Below are positions 40,921 to 42,692 of a stretch of DNA of 42,692 nt, piece by piece. Below the pieces are notes generated by a model. The model did not search any database. It was not told the origin of the DNA and worked only from the letters and a program-made list of their open reading frames with translations. The DNA is from Alloyangia mangrovi (GTDB lineage: Bacteria > Pseudomonadota > Alphaproteobacteria > Rhodobacterales > Rhodobacteraceae), in assembly GCF_002300555.2 (NCBI RefSeq), contig NZ_NTHN02000048.1:1-42692 (forward strand). The letters run 5' to 3'. The position numbers were made by a program, and so were the translations under genes. The number at the start of each line of letters is the position of its first letter. Within the stretch, counting starts at the first letter, position 1.

Positions 40921-41895
40921 ATGCGGCAGGCGGAAGAGGTGACATTCGGCGGATCGGGGCTCGACCGGGCGGCGGAGCTGCGCGGCGACATCCCGGGGCT
41001 TGCGGCGCTGATGCAGCGCCCCGGCGCGCGCGGCGTGGCGTTCTGGCGGGGCAAGCCTCTCATTGCCGATGACGCGGCGCGTGGCGAGACCTGCGCCGGG
41101 CTGCTGCGGCTGCCGCTCGATCACCCGCTGCTTGGCGCGGCACGGGCGCGGCCGGTGCTGCTCGGACGCGAGGACGGCGAGGTGGTGCTGGCCTATGACA
41201 TCTCTGCCTGGGAGCCCGATGCGCCGCAGGAAGAGGGGTTTGTAGACCCGAGCGTGCAGGTCCACCCCGATGCGCCCGCGGGCGCGCGCTTCGTCGAGCT
41301 GCGGACGCTGCTCATGGCGCTCACCCCGCGCGACGCCGAGCTGGCCGCGACCGCCAAAGCCATTCTCGGCTGGCATGACACGCATGGGTTCTGCTCGCGC
41401 TGCGGCGTCGCTTCGGACGTGACGCAGGCGGGCTGGCAGCGGGTCTGCCGGTCCTGCGGCGGGCAGCATTTCCCGCGCACCGACCCGGTGGTCATCATGC
41501 TGATCACCCGCGGCAATGCCTGCCTGCTCGGGCGCTCGCCGGGCTGGCCCGAGGGGATGTATTCCTGCCTTGCCGGCTTCATCGAGCCCGGCGAGACGGT
41601 CGAGGCGGCGGTGCGGCGCGAGGTGATGGAGGAGACCGGGGTCGAGGTCGGCCGCGTGGCGCTGCTCACCAGCCAGCCCTGGCCCTGGCCGTCCTCGCTT
41701 ATGCTCGGCTGCAGCGGTGAGGCGCTGAGCGAAGAGATCACCATCGACCCGGTCGAGATCGAGCATGCGCAATGGGTCAGCCGCGAGCGGCTTGCAGACG
41801 CCTTTGCCGGGCTCGAGCCGGGCATCCTGCCGGCGCGGCGCGGCTCGATTGCCAACCACCTGCTGCGCAACTGGCTTGCGGACCGCCTCGATTAG
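40921..41895 (+). CDS. nudC: NAD+ diphosphatase / NADH pyrophosphatase (also RNA NAD-decapping)
   Basis: A 324-residue Nudix enzyme hydrolysing NADH/NAD+ to NMN(H) and AMP; in E. coli NudC also removes NAD caps from RNA. A zinc ribbon is formed by Cys158, Cys161, Cys176 and Cys179 (FCSRCG, CRSCGG). The Nudix box GFIEPGETVEAAVRREVMEETG is at 219-240, and SQPWPWPSSLM at 251-261 is the family-specific motif that selects NADH pyrophosphatases. The N-terminal domain is about 130 residues. The ATG at 40921 has AGGAGG about 8 nt upstream. It is followed 47 nt later by the SRPBCC-protein gene in the same direction. Confidence 0.95.
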   Translation: MRQAEEVTFGGSGLDRAAELRGDIPGLAALMQRPGARGVAFWRGKPLIADDAARGETCAGLLRLPLDHPLLGAARARPVLLGREDGEVVLAYDISAWEPDAPQEEGFVDPSVQVHPDAPAGARFVELRTLLMALTPRDAELAATAKAILGWHDTHGFCSRCGVASDVTQAGWQRVCRSCGGQHFPRTDPVVIMLITRGNACLLGRSPGWPEGMYSCLAGFIEPGETVEAAVRREVMEETGVEVGRVALLTSQPWPWPSSLMLGCSGEALSEEITIDPVEIEHAQWVSRERLADAFAGLEPGILPARRGSIANHLLRNWLADRLD

Positions 41896-41942
41896 GCCAA
41901 GATGCGGCGGCAACGAGTAAGAACGGGGTAACGAGGCAGGTC

Positions 41943-42401
41943 ATGGACATCTCCACCAAGGAAGACATCGCGGTTCCGGTCGAGCGGGTCTACGCGGAGG
42001 CGACGAATTTCGAGCATCTCGAGCGGCAGATCATGCGGCGCGGGATCGAGCTGCGGCGGGTGAACCCGCAGGGGGCAGGCAGCCATGCCTGGCATGCGGT
42101 GTTCAACTTCCGCGGCAAGGCACGCTCGGCCGATATCACGTTGGTCGAGGAGGATGCGCCGAACCTGCTGGTCTACCGCAGCGTGACCGACGGGCTCGAG
42201 GTGATGACACGGATAGAGTTCGTGGCTCTCTCGCGCAGTCGCACGCGGGTGGCGATGGACCTCGAGCTGAAGCCCAAGACGCTCTCGGCCCGGCTCATGG
42301 TGCAATCGCTGAAACTGGCTCGGGCCAACCTCGAGAAGAAGTTCCGGGTGCGCATGGCAGACTACGCGCAGGCGATCGAGGACCGGCTGAAGCGCGCCTG
42401 A
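41943..42401 (+). CDS. SRPBCC-family protein
   Basis: A 152-residue protein with the START-like SRPBCC fold, a helix-grip barrel with a hydrophobic cavity. The pattern DIAVPVERVYAEATNFEHLERQI at the start, a middle series of strands (SHAWHAVFNFRGKARSADITLVEE, LLVYRSVTDGLEVMTRIEFVAL, RTRVAMDLELKPKTLSARLM) and a long C-terminal helix (RANLEKKFRVRMADYAQAIEDRL) support this. The ligand is unknown. The GAGGCAGG ribosome site is about 3 nt before the ATG at 41943. It probably shares a transcript with nudC. Its stop codon abuts the stop codon of the convergent kinase gene with no base between them. Confidence 0.88.
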   Translation: MDISTKEDIAVPVERVYAEATNFEHLERQIMRRGIELRRVNPQGAGSHAWHAVFNFRGKARSADITLVEEDAPNLLVYRSVTDGLEVMTRIEFVALSRSRTRVAMDLELKPKTLSARLMVQSLKLARANLEKKFRVRMADYAQAIEDRLKRA

Positions 42402-42692
42402 TCAGCGCGGGGCCGCGAGCGGCTTCAGCGCGCGGTAGAGCGCGCGCCAGGTTTCCAGACGATCCTGCAGCGCCGCCGAGGCGCGGGGGGCTGAAGACCT
42501 CGCGCGCCTCGGGGCGACGGGCCAGGTCGCTGCGCGACAGCGTGCCGGTGGCCAGCGCGGCCAGCTTTGCCGCGCCAAGAGAGGGGCCGCTGGTGGCGCC
42601 CTCGGGGCGGAAGAGGCTCAGCCCGCTGGCGTCGGCGACGCTTTGCAGCAGCAGATCGCTCTGTGCGCCGCCGCCGAGCGCGGGCAGCGGCG
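42402..42692 (-). CDS. xylB: Xylulokinase-like FGGY sugar kinase, 3' end only, frameshifted (one extra base)
   Basis: Only the C-terminal 96 or so residues are inside the window. GGGAQSDLLLQSVADASGLSLFRP and GPSLGAAKLAALATG are the ATP-binding C-terminal motifs of the FGGY carbohydrate kinase family, and the short tail with a WRALYRALKPL end fits xylulokinase. The frame is broken by one extra C (minus strand) in the run at 42485-42490; removing it joins REVFSP to RASAALQDRLETW and the stop at 42402. The other FGGY members (glycerol, gluconate, ribulose kinases) cannot be fully ruled out from this piece. The 5' part lies beyond the window edge. Confidence 0.7.

Overview
The window looks like chromosomal DNA of a high-GC marine alphaproteobacterium of the order Rhodobacterales (Roseobacter group). 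Support comes from the rpsA / ihfB / LapA-like / trpF gene order, the alphaproteobacterial type of glutamate-cysteine ligase, an RbaV/RbaW-type partner-switching pair, and short intergenic repeats built around CCGGGATATTT and CCTAGAAGAA. Genus cannot be settled from sequence alone. No integrase, transposase, phage gene or CRISPR array is visible.

Layout. 1-3.7 kb: a UPF0173 metallo-hydrolase and an aldehyde dehydrogenase with a GAF-Fis regulator and a likely operator. 4-8.4 kb: rpsA with promoter and terminator, ChaC cyclotransferase, ihfB, a LapA-domain protein, trpF. 8.5-11.8 kb: rpmJ, tRNA-Val(GAC), N-formylglutamate amidohydrolase, an RluA-type pseudouridine synthase, a thiolase. 11.9-12.9 kb: STAS and HATPase partner-switching genes preceded by six tandem 17-bp repeats. 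13.4-20.3 kb: an rsmE/acetyltransferase/membrane protein/gshA operon running left, and ubiA plus an OmpA/coiled-coil pair running right. 20.7-23.8 kb: a large RTX protein with three internal LamG-like domains. 23.9-27.7 kb: a LysR regulator converging on a three-gene glycosyltransferase operon. 28-32.2 kb: a hybrid histidine kinase, a co-operonic cysteine-free molybdopterin-fold periplasmic protein, and a divergent LuxR-type response regulator. 32.4-34.5 kb: an AT-rich-start lipoprotein, SRP RNA and an orphan ATPase. 34.5-38.6 kb: an NMT1/THI5-type ABC transporter with a RutR-like operator, a HAD phosphatase and an ABM protein. 38.6-42.7 kb: a Tat-exported 2',3'-cyclic-nucleotide phosphodiesterase, nudC, an SRPBCC protein, and the 3' end of a xylulokinase.

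Two themes stand out. First, the 20.6-32.2 kb stretch could be one surface-related regulon: a periplasmic protein, hybrid kinase and response regulator lie beside glycosyltransferases and a secreted RTX/LamG protein. A CCTATCC-N4-GG(A/G)TAGG palindrome occurs upstream of two of these units, and an 11-nt half-site lies upstream of the RTX gene. This is a hypothesis. Second, four otherwise intact genes (rsmE, the acetyltransferase, the RTX gene and the xylulokinase) are each broken by one extra base in a 6-8 nt homopolymer. This pattern fits sequencing overcalls better than gene decay; those genes are described here in reconstructed form.
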